64,000 nucleotides of DNA, taken from Reyranella humidisoli. Its GTDB lineage: Bacteria > Pseudomonadota > Alphaproteobacteria > Reyranellales > Reyranellaceae. This document shows positions 13,804-22,532 of the stretch, one piece after another; within the stretch, counting starts at the first letter, position 1, and the number at the start of each line of letters is the position of its first letter. A program made the position numbers and the translations under genes. The notes under the pieces were generated by a model that searched no databases, had not been told where the DNA came from, and worked only from the letters and a program-made list of their open reading frames with translations. The stretch is taken from NCBI RefSeq assembly GCF_019039055.1, contig NZ_JAHOPB010000001.1, forward strand, positions 3,074,001 to 3,138,000, read 5' to 3'.

Positions 13804-15150
13804 ATGGCATCCGCCGCCGAGCAACTTGCTTCCAACCTGAACTGGGGTTCGATCGGTAGGGCGACCGAGCTGAAGAAGCGGCTGTGGTTTACCGTGGCCG
13901 CGCTCGTCGTCTTCCGTATCGGCGCCTATATCCCGGTCCCCGGTGTCGATCCGGCCGCCCTGGCCGAGATCTTCAAGCAGAATTCCGGCGGCATCGCGGG
14001 CCTGCTGGACGTGTTCTCCGGCGGCTCGATCGGCCGCATGTCGGTGCTGGCGCTCAGCATCATGCCGTACATCTCGGCCTCCATCATCATGCAGATCCTG
14101 ACGACGGTCGTTCCGTCGCTCGAGGCGCTGAAGAAGGAAGGCGAGGCGGGCCGCAAGAAGATCAACCAGTATACGCGCTACGGTACGGTCATCCTGGCGA
14201 CCTTCCAGGCCTACGGAATTGCGGTCGGACTCGAGAGCCAGGTGGCCACGGCCGGCCCGGTCGTGATCGATCCGGGTGTATTCTTCCGGTTCGTGACGAT
14301 CATCACGCTGGTCGGCGGCACACTGTTCTTGATGTGGCTGGGCGAGCAGATCACCGCGCGCGGCGTCGGCAACGGCGTCTCGCTGATCATCTTCGCCGGC
14401 ATCGTCGCGGCCCTCCCGGACGCGCTGGTGCAGACCCTCGAACTCGGCCGGACGGGCGCCCTGTCGGCGCTGTTCATCATCGCGCTGGTGCTGGGTATCG
14501 TGCTGGTGGTGGCGGTGGTCGTCTTCGTCGAGACCGCGCAACGACGAATCGTCGTTCAGTACCCCAAGCGCCAGGTCGGCAACCGCATGTATGGCGGCGA
14601 GGCCTCGCACCTGCCGCTCAAGATCAATACCGCCGGCGTCATTCCGCCAATCTTTGCCTCTTCGCTGCTGCTGTTCCCGGCGACCATCGCGTCGTTCCAG
14701 GGCAATTCCGGCGAGCCGGGCTGGATGCAGTGGATGTCGACCTATCTCGGCCACGGCCAGCCGCTCTACCTTTTTGCCTATATCGGCCTGATCGTCTTCT
14801 TCTGCTTCTTCTACACGACCGTTGTGTTCAATCCGGCGGACACAGCTGATAATCTGAAGAAGAACGGCGGCTTCATTCCGGGCATTCGCCCGGGCAAGAA
14901 CACGGCCGAGTATCTCGAGTACATTCTGAATCGCCTCACGGTGATCGGCGCCCTTTATCTCTCGGCAGTGTGTATCCTGCCGGAACTGCTGATCGCCCGC
15001 GGCGGCGTGCCCTTCTACTTCGGCGGCACCAGCCTCCTGATCGTGGTTTCGGTCACGCTCGACACTGTGACCCAGGTGCAGGCGCATCTGCTGGCTCACC
15101 AGTATGAGGGCCTCATCAAGAAGGCCCGCCTGAGGGGCAAGGGCCGATGA
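13804..15150 (+). CDS. secY: Protein translocase subunit SecY
   Basis: The 448-residue membrane protein has ten predicted transmembrane segments and forms the Sec channel with SecE and SecG, which are not in this window. Conserved parts include the region after helix 2 with PYISASIIMQIL, the cytoplasmic loop with YPKRQVGNRMYGGEASHLPL and the C-terminal GLIKKARLRGKGR. It starts 59 nt after rplO, and its last four bases overlap adk (ATGA). Confidence 0.99.
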   Translation: MASAAEQLASNLNWGSIGRATELKKRLWFTVAALVVFRIGAYIPVPGVDPAALAEIFKQNSGGIAGLLDVFSGGSIGRMSVLALSIMPYISASIIMQILTTVVPSLEALKKEGEAGRKKINQYTRYGTVILATFQAYGIAVGLESQVATAGPVVIDPGVFFRFVTIITLVGGTLFLMWLGEQITARGVGNGVSLIIFAGIVAALPDALVQTLELGRTGALSALFIIALVLGIVLVVAVVVFVETAQRRIVVQYPKRQVGNRMYGGEASHLPLKINTAGVIPPIFASSLLLFPATIASFQGNSGEPGWMQWMSTYLGHGQPLYLFAYIGLIVFFCFFYTTVVFNPADTADNLKKNGGFIPGIRPGKNTAEYLEYILNRLTVIGALYLSAVCILPELLIARGGVPFYFGGTSLLIVVSVTLDTVTQVQAHLLAHQYEGLIKKARLRGKGR

Positions 15151-15797
15151 ACATCATTCTTCTGGGACCGCCGGGCGCCGGCAAGGGCACGCAGGCGCAG
15201 CGGCTGCAGCACGAGCGGGGGCTGATCCAGCTCTCGACCGGCGACATGCTGCGGGCGGCCGTGGCCTCGGGCAGCGAGCTCGGCCAGAAGGCCAAGGGCA
15301 TCATGGAGCGGGGCGAGCTGGTCCCGGACGAGCTGATGGTCGGCCTGATCAAGGACCGTATCGCCCAGCCGGACTGCGCCAAGGGCTTCATCCTGGATGG
15401 TTTCCCGCGGACCGAGGCCCAGGCCAGGGCACTGGACAAGATGCTGGCCGAGACGGCCAGGAAGCTCGACCGGGTGATCGAGATGGAAGTCGACGAGAAG
15501 GCGCTGACGGAGCGCATCGTCGGCCGGTTTTCCTGCGCCAAGTGCGGCGCGGGCTATCACGACAAGTTCAAGCGGCCGAAGGCCGAAGGTGTCTGCGACG
15601 TCTGCGGGTCGAAGGAATTCACCCGCCGCAAGGACGATAATGCAGAGACCATGAAGACTCGCATGGCTGCCTACAGGGCTCAAACCGAGCCCTTGTTGCC
15701 CTACTACAGCGCCCGCGGGGTGTTGCGGAAGGTCGATGGGATGGCCGCGATGGACGAAGTTTACCGCCAGATCACGGGAGTTCTGGTGGGGACTTGA
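15147..15797 (+). CDS. adk: Adenylate kinase, zinc-lid form
   Basis: The 216-residue enzyme interconverts ATP plus AMP with two ADP. The P-loop is GPPGAGKGT (residues 7-15), followed by the AMP-binding STGDMLRAAV and DGFPRT. The lid domain carries four cysteines, Cys130, Cys133, Cys150 and Cys153, in two CxxC pairs, so it probably holds a structural zinc ion. The enterobacterial enzyme lacks this. The start overlaps the secY stop by four bases, so the gene is translationally coupled inside the ribosomal cluster. Confidence 0.98.
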   Translation: MNIILLGPPGAGKGTQAQRLQHERGLIQLSTGDMLRAAVASGSELGQKAKGIMERGELVPDELMVGLIKDRIAQPDCAKGFILDGFPRTEAQARALDKMLAETARKLDRVIEMEVDEKALTERIVGRFSCAKCGAGYHDKFKRPKAEGVCDVCGSKEFTRRKDDNAETMKTRMAAYRAQTEPLLPYYSARGVLRKVDGMAAMDEVYRQITGVLVGT

Positions 15798-15812
15798 CAA
15801 GGGTTAGTTCCA

Positions 15813-15840
15813 TTGACTCGGGGGCGCGGGTACATATAAT
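15813..15840 (+). promoter_or_regulatory. Near-consensus sigma70-type promoter before rpsM
   Basis: TTGACT at 15813-15818 and TATAAT at 15835-15840 are separated by 16 bp. The -10 box is perfect and the -35 box differs from TTGACA at one base. It lies in the 120-nt gap between adk and rpsM, about 78 nt before the rpsM start. It probably gives the rpsM-rpsK-rpoA-rplQ group its own transcription in addition to readthrough. Confidence 0.7.
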
Positions 15841-15874
15841 CGCGCGCTTTTCCGGGGCCAGCGGAACTGTGACG

Positions 15875-15892
15875 GGCGCGCGCGAGCGCGCC
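15875..15892 (+). promoter_or_regulatory. Hairpin in the rpsM leader
   Basis: GGCGCG (15875-15880) and CGCGCC (15887-15892) form a perfect 6-bp GC stem with a six-base loop. It lies in the RNA leader between the promoter and the rpsM ribosome-binding site. No T-run follows, so it is not a terminator. It could be part of a regulatory leader, for example for autogenous control by S4 as known from the E. coli alpha operon, but nothing here proves that. Confidence 0.35.
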
Positions 15893-15917
15893 ATAAGTCT
15901 TTGAAGGAGTTGGGACT

Positions 15918-16295
15918 TTGGCTCGTATAGCCGGTGTGAACATTCCGACCGCCAAGCGTGTCGTGATCGGACTTCAGTACATCCACGGGATCGGCGCGGC
16001 GAAAGCCAAGGAGATCTGTGGAAAAGTGGGGATCGACGAGTCGCGGCGCGTGAACACGCTGAGCGACGACGAGGTCATTCGCATCCGCGAGACCATCGAC
16101 CGCGACTACTCGGTCGAAGGCGATCTGCGTCGCGAAGTGGCGATGAACATCAAGCGTCTGATGGACCTCGCCTGCTATCGCGGCCTGCGTCATCGCCGCG
16201 GCCTGCCGGTCCACGGCCAGCGCACCCATACCAATGCGCGCACCCGCAAGGGTCCGGCCAAGCCGATCGCCGGCAAGAAAAAAGTGACGAAGTAA
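15918..16295 (+). CDS. rpsM: 30S ribosomal protein S13
   Basis: The 125-residue product begins [20 protein letters not shown] and carries the C-terminal [19 protein letters not shown] of S13, which contacts the P-site tRNA and the 50S subunit. The start codon is TTG, with AAGGAG 8 nt upstream. Agreement with the family N-terminus leaves no other choice. A TTG start in a highly expressed gene may lower translation or serve regulation. Confidence 0.98.
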   Translation: MARIAGVNIPTAKRVVIGLQYIHGIGAAKAKEICGKVGIDESRRVNTLSDDEVIRIRETIDRDYSVEGDLRREVAMNIKRLMDLACYRGLRHRRGLPVHGQRTHTNARTRKGPAKPIAGKKKVTK

Positions 16296-16310
16296 GAGGG
16301 GATAGAGGTC

Positions 16311-16715
16311 ATGGCCAAAGCTGCAGCCGCCACCGGCGCCGCGCGTCCCCGTCGCAAGGAACGCAAGAACATCATCGCGGGCGTCGCTCACGTGAATGCT
16401 TCGTTCAACAATACGATCGTCACGATCACCGACGCCCAGGGCAATGCGATCGCCTGGTCGTCATCTGGCCAGCAGGGCTTCAAGGGCTCGCGCAAGTCGA
16501 CCCCGTTTGCCGCGCAGATGGCCGCCGAAGGCGCCGGTCGCAAGGCGATGGAGCACGGCATGCGCACCATCGAGATCCTCGTGCGCGGTCCCGGGTCGGG
16601 TCGCGAGTCGGCGCTGCGCGCGCTGCAGGCCGTCGGCCTCGCCGTGACGTCGATCCGCGACGTGACGCCGATCCCGCACAACGGCTGCCGCCCGCCGAAG
16701 CGTCGTCGCGTCTGA
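16311..16715 (+). CDS. rpsK: 30S ribosomal protein S11
   Basis: The 134-residue protein has the S11 core [20 protein letters not shown] and the C-terminal [15 protein letters not shown]. It lines the 30S platform at the E site. The first 20 residues are alanine-rich and longer than in E. coli, which is usual in this class. Confidence 0.98.
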   Translation: MAKAAAATGAARPRRKERKNIIAGVAHVNASFNNTIVTITDAQGNAIAWSSSGQQGFKGSRKSTPFAAQMAAEGAGRKAMEHGMRTIEILVRGPGSGRESALRALQAVGLAVTSIRDVTPIPHNGCRPPKRRRV

Positions 16716-16726
16716 TTTCGAGTGGA

Positions 16727-16746
16727 GGCGGCGCTCAGGCGCCGCC
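16727..16746 (+). other. Perfect GC hairpin between rpsK and rpoA
   Basis: GGCGGCGC (16727-16734) and GCGCCGCC (16739-16746) form an 8-bp perfect stem with a TCAG tetraloop, followed only by CGCTCTTTGAG. The T-run is too weak for an efficient terminator. It may lower readthrough or mark an RNA processing point between the S11 and alpha-subunit genes. Confidence 0.5.
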
Positions 16747-16812
16747 CGCTCTTTGAGAATGTATGGCGAGTCCTGAGGGGCTCGCTCGAACCGGTCTAGA
16801 GGGGTAGCCCAC

Positions 16813-17829
16813 GTGCTTCAGAAGAACTGGCAGGACCTGATCAAGCCGGAGAAGCTTGTCACCGAAGCCGGCGTCGATCCCGGTCGCGTCGCGACCATCG
16901 TCGCCGAGCCGCTCGAGCGCGGTTTCGGTCTCACTCTCGGCAATGCTCTGCGTCGCGTACTCTTGTCGTCGCTCCAGGGTGCGGCCGTCACGTCGATCAA
17001 GATCGACAACGTGCTGCATGAATTCTCGTCGATTCCCGGCGTCCGCGAGGACGTGGTCGACATCGTGCTGAACATCAAGGCGATGGCCGTGAAGATGCAG
17101 GGCGACCGCCCGCAGCGTCTGTACCTGCGCGCCGTCGGCCCCGGCGAAGTCACCGCCGGGATGATCGAACTGCCGGGCGACGTCCAGATCATGGACCCGA
17201 AGCACCTGATCTGCACGCTCGACGACGGCGCGTCGATCTCGATGGAATTGATGGTCGCCACGGGCAAGGGCTACGTCCCGGCGTCGGCGAACCGTCCCGA
17301 AGATGCCCCGATCGGCCTGATCCCCGTCGATTCGGTGTTCAGCCCGGTCAAGCGTGTCTCCTACAAGATCGAGAACAGCCGCGTTGGCCAGGTCACCGAT
17401 TACGACCGCCTGTCGATGACGGTCGAGACCAACGGCACGACGATGCCGGCCGATGCCGTGGCGCTCGCCGCCCGCATCCTGCAGGACCAGCTGCAGCTCT
17501 TCATCAACTTCGAAGAGCCGCGCGAAGTCCGGAAGGAAGAGCAGCAGGACGACTTCCCGTTCAACCGCAATCTTCTGCGCAAGGTCGACGAGCTCGAACT
17601 GTCGGTTCGCTCGGCCAACTGCCTGAAGAACGACAACATCATCTACATCGGCGATCTGGTTCAGAAGACCGAGGCGGAGATGCTGCGCACGCCGAACTTC
17701 GGCCGCAAGTCGCTGAACGAGATCAAGGAAGTGCTGGCTGGCATGGGCCTCCACCTGGGTATGGAAATCCCGGGCTGGCCGCCGGACAACATTGAGGAAA
17801 TGGCCAAGCGGCTGGAAGAGCCGTACTAG
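16813..17829 (+). CDS. rpoA: RNA polymerase subunit alpha
   Basis: The 338-residue product has the N-terminal dimerisation domain ([20 protein letters not shown], about residues 32-51) and the C-terminal DNA- and activator-binding domain ([17 protein letters not shown] and [16 protein letters not shown]). The start codon is GTG. The protein begins [11 protein letters not shown], in line with other alphaproteobacteria. It lies between rpsK and rplQ as usual and is preceded by a 97-nt spacer with a hairpin. Confidence 0.99.
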   Translation: MLQKNWQDLIKPEKLVTEAGVDPGRVATIVAEPLERGFGLTLGNALRRVLLSSLQGAAVTSIKIDNVLHEFSSIPGVREDVVDIVLNIKAMAVKMQGDRPQRLYLRAVGPGEVTAGMIELPGDVQIMDPKHLICTLDDGASISMELMVATGKGYVPASANRPEDAPIGLIPVDSVFSPVKRVSYKIENSRVGQVTDYDRLSMTVETNGTTMPADAVALAARILQDQLQLFINFEEPREVRKEEQQDDFPFNRNLLRKVDELELSVRSANCLKNDNIIYIGDLVQKTEAEMLRTPNFGRKSLNEIKEVLAGMGLHLGMEIPGWPPDNIEEMAKRLEEPY

Positions 17830-17850
17830 GCCGGTAGAAGGAAATAAGTC

Positions 17851-18273
17851 ATGCGTCACAATAATCGCGGCCGGAAGTTCCACCGCACGGCTGAGCATCG
17901 CAAGGCGATGTTCATGAATCTCGCCGGTGCCCTCATCAAGCACGAGCAGATCACGACTACGCTGCACAAGGCGAAGGACCTGCGTCCGATCGTCGAGAAG
18001 CTGGTCACGCTCGGCAAGCGCGGCGGTCTGCATGCGCGTCGTCAGGCGATCGGCTTCCTGCGCGATCCCTACATCGCCGACAAGCTGTTCACCACGCTGG
18101 GCCCGCGCTACTCCAAGCGCAATGGCGGCTACCTGCGCGTTCTAAAGGCCGGCTACCGCTTCGGCGACGCCGCCGAGATGGCGGTGATCGAGTTCGTCGA
18201 GCGCGACACCACGGCCAAGGGCCAGGACAGCGGTCCGTCGGCGGACCAGGCCGAGCAGCAGGAAGCGGCGTAA
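17851..18273 (+). CDS. rplQ: 50S ribosomal protein L17
   Basis: The 140-residue protein starts [20 protein letters not shown] and contains [20 protein letters not shown], typical of L17, which lies near the tunnel exit. The last 20 residues are a polar Gln/Glu/Ala-rich extension. It is the last gene of the cluster and is followed by a strong terminator. Confidence 0.99.
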   Translation: MRHNNRGRKFHRTAEHRKAMFMNLAGALIKHEQITTTLHKAKDLRPIVEKLVTLGKRGGLHARRQAIGFLRDPYIADKLFTTLGPRYSKRNGGYLRVLKAGYRFGDAAEMAVIEFVERDTTAKGQDSGPSADQAEQQEAA

Positions 18274-18298
18274 GCCACTTCCTCTCGCATCGAGATCG

Positions 18299-18333
18299 AA
18301 AACGCCCGGTCGAAAGACCGGGCGTTTTTCTTT
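18299..18333 (+). terminator. Intrinsic terminator of the ribosomal cluster
   Basis: AACGCCCGGTC (18301-18311) pairs perfectly with GACCGGGCGTT (18316-18326) around a GAAA tetraloop. The stem can extend by two A-T pairs on the outside. The run TTTTTCTTT follows directly. This is a textbook rho-independent terminator 25 nt after the rplQ stop. Confidence 0.95.
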
Positions 18334-18361
18334 GTGCCCGGTAGAGGGTTAGTCTCGCGGC

Positions 18362-18826
18362 ATGACCTTTACCTTCAGACTAGCCCTCCCGTCCGAGCGC
18401 GCCGACGCCGACCGCATCCTGCGCGCGGCCTTCACGCCCTATCTCCGGAGGCTCGGCCGCGAGATCCCGCCCGACTATTACGGCTGGCTGCCGGCCTCGA
18501 TCGAGCGCGGCGACCTGTTCGTGGCGGAGGAAGGCGGCGTGGTAGTGGGCGTCGCGGCGACCGAGCGGCGCGAGAAGGAACTCTTCCTCGACCGGCTCGC
18601 CGTCGATCCGGCGAAGCAGGGCGCGGGGCTCGGCCGGTGGTTGCTCGAGCGGCTTGACGAGGTGGCCCACGCGCGTGGCGACCTCACCCTTTCGCTCGTT
18701 ACCGCCGAGATGATGGATCATCTCATCAAGCTCTACGGCAGCCACGGCTTCGAGATCGTCCACCGTGGCCCACCGGACCACGGCAAGGACGTGCATACAC
18801 GCGTCCGCATGGTGAAGAAGCTGTAG
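18362..18826 (+). CDS. GNAT family N-acetyltransferase
   Basis: The 154-residue protein has one GNAT fold. The acetyl-CoA-binding signature is KQGAGLGRWLLERLDE (about residues 84-99), preceded by the beta-4 strand LFLDRLAVDP. The late motif LYGSHGFEIVHRG (about residues 122-134) is where catalytic tyrosines often sit in this fold. The substrate cannot be inferred. It starts 29 nt after the ribosomal terminator and ends 15 nt from the convergent acyl-CoA dehydrogenase gene, so it probably stands alone. Confidence 0.85.
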   Translation: MTFTFRLALPSERADADRILRAAFTPYLRRLGREIPPDYYGWLPASIERGDLFVAEEGGVVVGVAATERREKELFLDRLAVDPAKQGAGLGRWLLERLDEVAHARGDLTLSLVTAEMMDHLIKLYGSHGFEIVHRGPPDHGKDVHTRVRMVKKL

Positions 18827-18841
18827 AGGGATGAAGCAGCT

Positions 18842-20632
18842 TCAGAACTGCTCCTCGGAGAGCACGAACACCGTCCGCCCCGCCGCCTTGAGCGGGCCTA
18901 GTTCGGCCAGAGCCGGCGGCAGGATCACCTCGGCATAGAAGCGCGCCGTCACCAGCTTGGCTTCCAGGAAGGCGGGATCGCCGTCGCGCTGACCCAGCCT
19001 CGTCTGGGCGACCAGGGCGCCGCGGGCGAGCAGCCAGCCGCCCAGCGCCGTGCCGGCCAGGCGCAGGAAGGGTACCGAGCCCGCCAGGGCGTTCACCAGC
19101 TCGGCCTTGACCGACTGGGCGACCCATTTGGTCGCGTCTTCCAGCGCGTCGGCCGCGGCCTCGAGGCCCGTGCGGATGGCTTCGAGGTCGTCGCCGGGCG
19201 CGGCCTTCATATCCTCGGCCGTGGTGCGCATCTCGGCGACCAGCGCCAGCATGGTCTCGCCGCCGTCCTTGGCGACCTTGCGGCCGACCAGGTCGCGCGC
19301 CTGGATGCCGTTAGTGCCCTCGTAGATCGGCAGGATGCGGGCGTCGCGGAGATGCTGGGCGGCGCCGGTCTCCTCGACGAAGCCCATGCCGCCGTGGATC
19401 TGCACGCCCGTCGAGGCGATCTCGTTGCCGAGATCGGTGAACCAGGCCTTCACGATCGGGATCAGGAGATCGACCCTGTCCTGGATCCTGCGGGCCGCCG
19501 CCTTGTCGGGCTGCTTGAGGGCGCCGTCGATGCCGGCGGCGGTATAGTAGCCCAGCGCCCGCATCGCCTCGATCTGGGCTCGCATGCTCATCAGCATGCG
19601 GCGCACGTCGGCATGATGGACGATCGAGACCGAGGCCGGCGCCGCACTGCCATCGTCCTTCGACTGGACGCGGCTGCGCGCGAAGGCGGCGGCCTGCTGA
19701 TAGGCGCGCTCGGCGATCGCCAGGCCCTGGATGCCGACCGACAGGCGGGCGTTGTTCATCATGGTGAACATGTAGGACAGGCCCCGGCCTTCCTCGCCGA
19801 CGAGATAGCCGACGGCGCCACCATCGTCGCCGAACGACATCACGCAGGTCGGGCTGGCATGGATGCCGAGCTTGTGCTCGAGCGACACGCAGCGCAGGTC
19901 GTTGCGCTTGCCGGGCGTGCCGTCTTCGTTGGCCAGATATTTCGGAACGATGAACAGCGAGATGCCGCGCACACCGGCCGGCGCATCGGGCGTCCGCGCC
20001 AGCACCAGGTGCACGATGTTCTCGGCCATGTCGTGCTCGCCGTAGGTGATGAAGATCTTCTGGCCGGTGACGAGATAATGGTCGCCGCTCTTCACCGCGC
20101 GGCTCTTGAGCTGGCCAAGGTCGGAGCCGGCCTGCGGCTCCGTCAGGTTCATCGTCCCCGTCCATTCGCCAGAGATCATCTTGGGCAGGTAGGTGGCCTT
20201 CTGCGCGTCCGAGCCGTGATGGTGGATGGCGTCGATTGCGCCCTGGTTCAGCAGCAGCACCAGGCCGAAGCCCATGTTGGCGGCCTGCCACATCTCCTGG
20301 ACCGTGGTCGCGAGCAGCCACGGCATGCCCTGGCCGCCGAATTCGGGGTCGAAGGGCAGGGAATTCCAGCCGCCTTCGACAAATTCCTTGTAGATGGCGG
20401 CGAAGCCCGGCGCGGTGCGGACCACGCCGTTCTCCAGCTTGGCGCCGACCTTGTCGCCCTCGCGGTTGAGCGGGGCGAGGCCGTTGCCAGCCAGCTTGGC
20501 GGCCTCCTCGAGCACGGCGTCGATCGTGTCGTCCGTGGCATGCTCGTAACCTGGCAGGGCGGCGACGCCGGAAAGGCCGGCCACTTCGCGCAGGGCGAAA
20601 CGCATGTCGGCCAGCGGGGCAGTGTAAGTCAT
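18842..20632 (-). CDS. Acyl-CoA dehydrogenase, DmdC-like
   Basis: The 596-residue flavoenzyme has the four-part architecture of the long acyl-CoA dehydrogenases. It has a short N-terminal extension, the helical domain, the FAD-binding middle domain (NLTEPQAGSDLGQLKSRA) and the C-terminal helical domain with the catalytic glutamate in YEGTNGIQARDLVG. About 130 extra C-terminal residues form the additional helical domain seen in the 3-methylmercaptopropionyl-CoA dehydrogenase (DmdC) family. It should oxidise an acyl-CoA to the 2-enoyl-CoA; the chain type is unknown. I chose the ATG at 20632 because GGAGG lies 7 nt upstream; an upstream ATG at 20653 lacks a site. It is divergent from the enoyl-CoA hydratase-like gene. 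Confidence 0.9.
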   Translation of the reverse strand: MTYTAPLADMRFALREVAGLSGVAALPGYEHATDDTIDAVLEEAAKLAGNGLAPLNREGDKVGAKLENGVVRTAPGFAAIYKEFVEGGWNSLPFDPEFGGQGMPWLLATTVQEMWQAANMGFGLVLLLNQGAIDAIHHHGSDAQKATYLPKMISGEWTGTMNLTEPQAGSDLGQLKSRAVKSGDHYLVTGQKIFITYGEHDMAENIVHLVLARTPDAPAGVRGISLFIVPKYLANEDGTPGKRNDLRCVSLEHKLGIHASPTCVMSFGDDGGAVGYLVGEEGRGLSYMFTMMNNARLSVGIQGLAIAERAYQQAAAFARSRVQSKDDGSAAPASVSIVHHADVRRMLMSMRAQIEAMRALGYYTAAGIDGALKQPDKAAARRIQDRVDLLIPIVKAWFTDLGNEIASTGVQIHGGMGFVEETGAAQHLRDARILPIYEGTNGIQARDLVGRKVAKDGGETMLALVAEMRTTAEDMKAAPGDDLEAIRTGLEAAADALEDATKWVAQSVKAELVNALAGSVPFLRLAGTALGGWLLARGALVAQTRLGQRDGDPAFLEAKLVTARFYAEVILPPALAELGPLKAAGRTVFVLSEEQF

Positions 20633-20705
20633 GTAAAATCCTCCGTTCCGCAATATGCCGCGCTCGGTCGCTTTTGGCGACCGGCTCGGCTATTTTGGAG
20701 GTCAC

Positions 20706-21476
20706 ATGACAAACTCAGTCCTCTTCGCCATCGACGGCCCCACGGCCACCATCACGCTGAACGATCCGGCCAAGCACAACCGCCTTGATCCCGCGGGGCT
20801 GAAGCTGCTGCGCGAGGCGGTGGAGAAAGCCGACGCCGACCCCAACGTGCGCGTGACGGTGATAACCGGCGCCGGCGAGAAGACCTTCTGCTCCGGTTAT
20901 GATCTGGGCTCGATCCCGGCCGGCGAGCGCAAGGACGAGGGCGGCGACAATACCTTCGAGGTCGTCATGGATCGCATCGAGGCGATGCGCATGCCGACGC
21001 TGTGCGCGCTGAACGGCGGCGTCTATGGCGGCGCCACCGACCTCGCGCTGGCCTGCGACTTCCGGCTGGGCGTGAAGGGCATGCGCTTCTTCATGCCGGC
21101 GGCGCGCTTCGGCCTGCACTACTATCCGAGCGGCCTGCGCCGCTATACGCAGAAGGTGAGCCCGAGCTTCGCCAAGCGCGCCTTCCTGCTGTCGGAGGAT
21201 TTCCACGACACCGAGCTGCTGGCCGTCGGCTATCTCGACTGGCTGGTCGACCGTGCCGAGTTCAAGGACAAGGTGGCCGAGAAGGCCGCGCGCCTCGCGG
21301 GCCTCGCGCCGCTGTCGATGTCGGGCATGAAGCGCGCCATCGAGCAGTTCGCCCAGGCGGCTCCCGACATGTCCTCGATCCGCCAGACCCAGCGCGCCTG
21401 CGCGACGTCCGACGATCTCAAGGAGGGGCTGGCGGCGCTCGGCGAGCGGCGCACCCCGGCCTTCAAAGGCCGGTAA
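20706..21476 (+). CDS. Enoyl-CoA hydratase/isomerase family protein, catalytic residues altered
   Basis: The 256-residue protein has the crotonase fold. The first oxyanion-hole segment is FCSGYDLGS (residues 61-69) and the second is NGGVYGGATDLALACD (about 103-118). Compared with rat enoyl-CoA hydratase, the position of Glu144 is Asp112 and that of Glu164 is Ala132. A normal hydratase uses both glutamates, so simple hydration is doubtful; an isomerase, hydrolase or other crotonase reaction fits as well. GGAGG precedes the ATG at 20706. It is divergent from the DmdC-like dehydrogenase with about 70 nt between the starts, so the two probably serve one acyl-CoA pathway. Confidence 0.85.
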   Translation: MTNSVLFAIDGPTATITLNDPAKHNRLDPAGLKLLREAVEKADADPNVRVTVITGAGEKTFCSGYDLGSIPAGERKDEGGDNTFEVVMDRIEAMRMPTLCALNGGVYGGATDLALACDFRLGVKGMRFFMPAARFGLHYYPSGLRRYTQKVSPSFAKRAFLLSEDFHDTELLAVGYLDWLVDRAEFKDKVAEKAARLAGLAPLSMSGMKRAIEQFAQAAPDMSSIRQTQRACATSDDLKEGLAALGERRTPAFKGR

Positions 21477-21484
21477 ATGACGCG

Positions 21485-21506
21485 TGCCGGCATCCGCGGG
21501 TGCCGG
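21485..21506 (+). other. Imperfect hairpin after the crotonase-like gene
   Basis: CCGGCATCC and GGTGCCGG, separated by three bases, can form a stem with one bulged T about 10 nt after the preceding stop codon. No proper T-run follows. It could be a weak terminator. The remaining 120 nt before the cyclase gene show no clear promoter. Confidence 0.3.
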
Positions 21507-21632
21507 ATTGTCGCAAGATTGCCGCGATTCAATGCAGGATGCCGGCAACATCTCAGGCCGTGCCGCCACCCGGCGGCCGGTGTATCTTGCAGACGGGCGG
21601 CAATCCGACAGGGCCGCTGAACCGAAGACAAA

Positions 21633-22517
21633 ATGCAACGCCGCCTAGCCGCCATCGTCCACGCCGACCTCGCCGGGTTCACCCGGATGATGGAAGGCGC
21701 GGAGACACGCACCTTCCGTCATCTCAAGTCGGCCCAGACCGAGGTCTGGCGCCCGGCCATCGACTCTGGCCGTGGCCGCCTGGTCGGCACGGCGGGCGAC
21801 GCCATGCTGGCCGAGTTCGGCTCGGCCGTGTCGGCGGTCGCCGCCGCAATCGACATCCAGGAGCGGATGGCCCGCTTCAACGACGCGTTGAGCGAGGAGC
21901 AGCGCATGCTGTTCCGCATCGGCGTGCATCTGGGCGAAGTCATCATCGACGACGAGGACCAGAACATCTTCGGCGACGGCGTGAACCTGGCCGCGCGCAT
22001 CCAGACCCTGGCCGAGCCGGGCGGCATCGCCGTGTCGCGCGCGGTGCGTGACCTCGTCGAGCTGCGTGTGGAGTACGTGTTCCACGACGGCGGCGAGCAC
22101 CAGCTGAAGAATGTCAGCCGCGCGGTACAGGTGTTCCACGTGCGTCAGGCCAGGCTCGTGTCGCCCGGCACGACGACGCGCATGGTGCCGCAGATCACTC
22201 TGCGCTTCGAGGGGCCCGATTCGGCGGGCCGCAAGCACACGTTCGAAGTGTCGATGGAGAAGCTCGTCGGCCAGTCCCAGGGCATGTGCATCGGCCGCGC
22301 CGCCGACCAGTGCCAACTGGTCGTGCCGCACCCGACGGTGTCGCGGCGCCACGCCAAGCTCAGCCTCGCGGGTGAAGCGCTTCAGGTCGAGGATCTCGGC
22401 TCCACCAACGGCACGGCGGTCAACGGCGCTGTCCTCAAGGCCGGTGCTCCCGTGGCGCTGCAGGCAGGATCGAAGCTGCGGCTCGGCGATGTCGAGCTGG
22501 TCGTTCATCACACCTAG
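21633..22517 (+). CDS. Class III adenylate/guanylate cyclase with FHA domain
   Basis: The 294-residue protein joins a class III nucleotide cyclase domain (residues about 3-170) to a C-terminal FHA domain (about 205-290). In the cyclase half the two metal-binding aspartates are Asp12 (HADLAGFTRMM) and Asp56 (GTAGDAMLAEFG). Asn118 and Arg122 of GVNLAARIQ are the transition-state residues, so it should be active. The FHA half has GR (221-222), SRRH (237-240) and STNG (257-260), the phosphothreonine-binding set. There is no membrane segment. The next gene, 15 nt downstream, encodes a Ser/Thr kinase, so phosphorylation-dependent recruitment or control of the cyclase is likely. Whether it makes cAMP or cGMP cannot be decided. 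Confidence 0.9.
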   Translation: MQRRLAAIVHADLAGFTRMMEGAETRTFRHLKSAQTEVWRPAIDSGRGRLVGTAGDAMLAEFGSAVSAVAAAIDIQERMARFNDALSEEQRMLFRIGVHLGEVIIDDEDQNIFGDGVNLAARIQTLAEPGGIAVSRAVRDLVELRVEYVFHDGGEHQLKNVSRAVQVFHVRQARLVSPGTTTRMVPQITLRFEGPDSAGRKHTFEVSMEKLVGQSQGMCIGRAADQCQLVVPHPTVSRRHAKLSLAGEALQVEDLGSTNGTAVNGAVLKAGAPVALQAGSKLRLGDVELVVHHT

Positions 22518-22532
22518 CGGCGTGCAACGCCC

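Noticed and set aside
15794..15799. A perfect TTGACA at the end of adk as a promoter -35 box
   Set aside because: At 16-18 bp downstream there is no -10-like sequence. The TTGACT/TATAAT pair a little further on fits much better.
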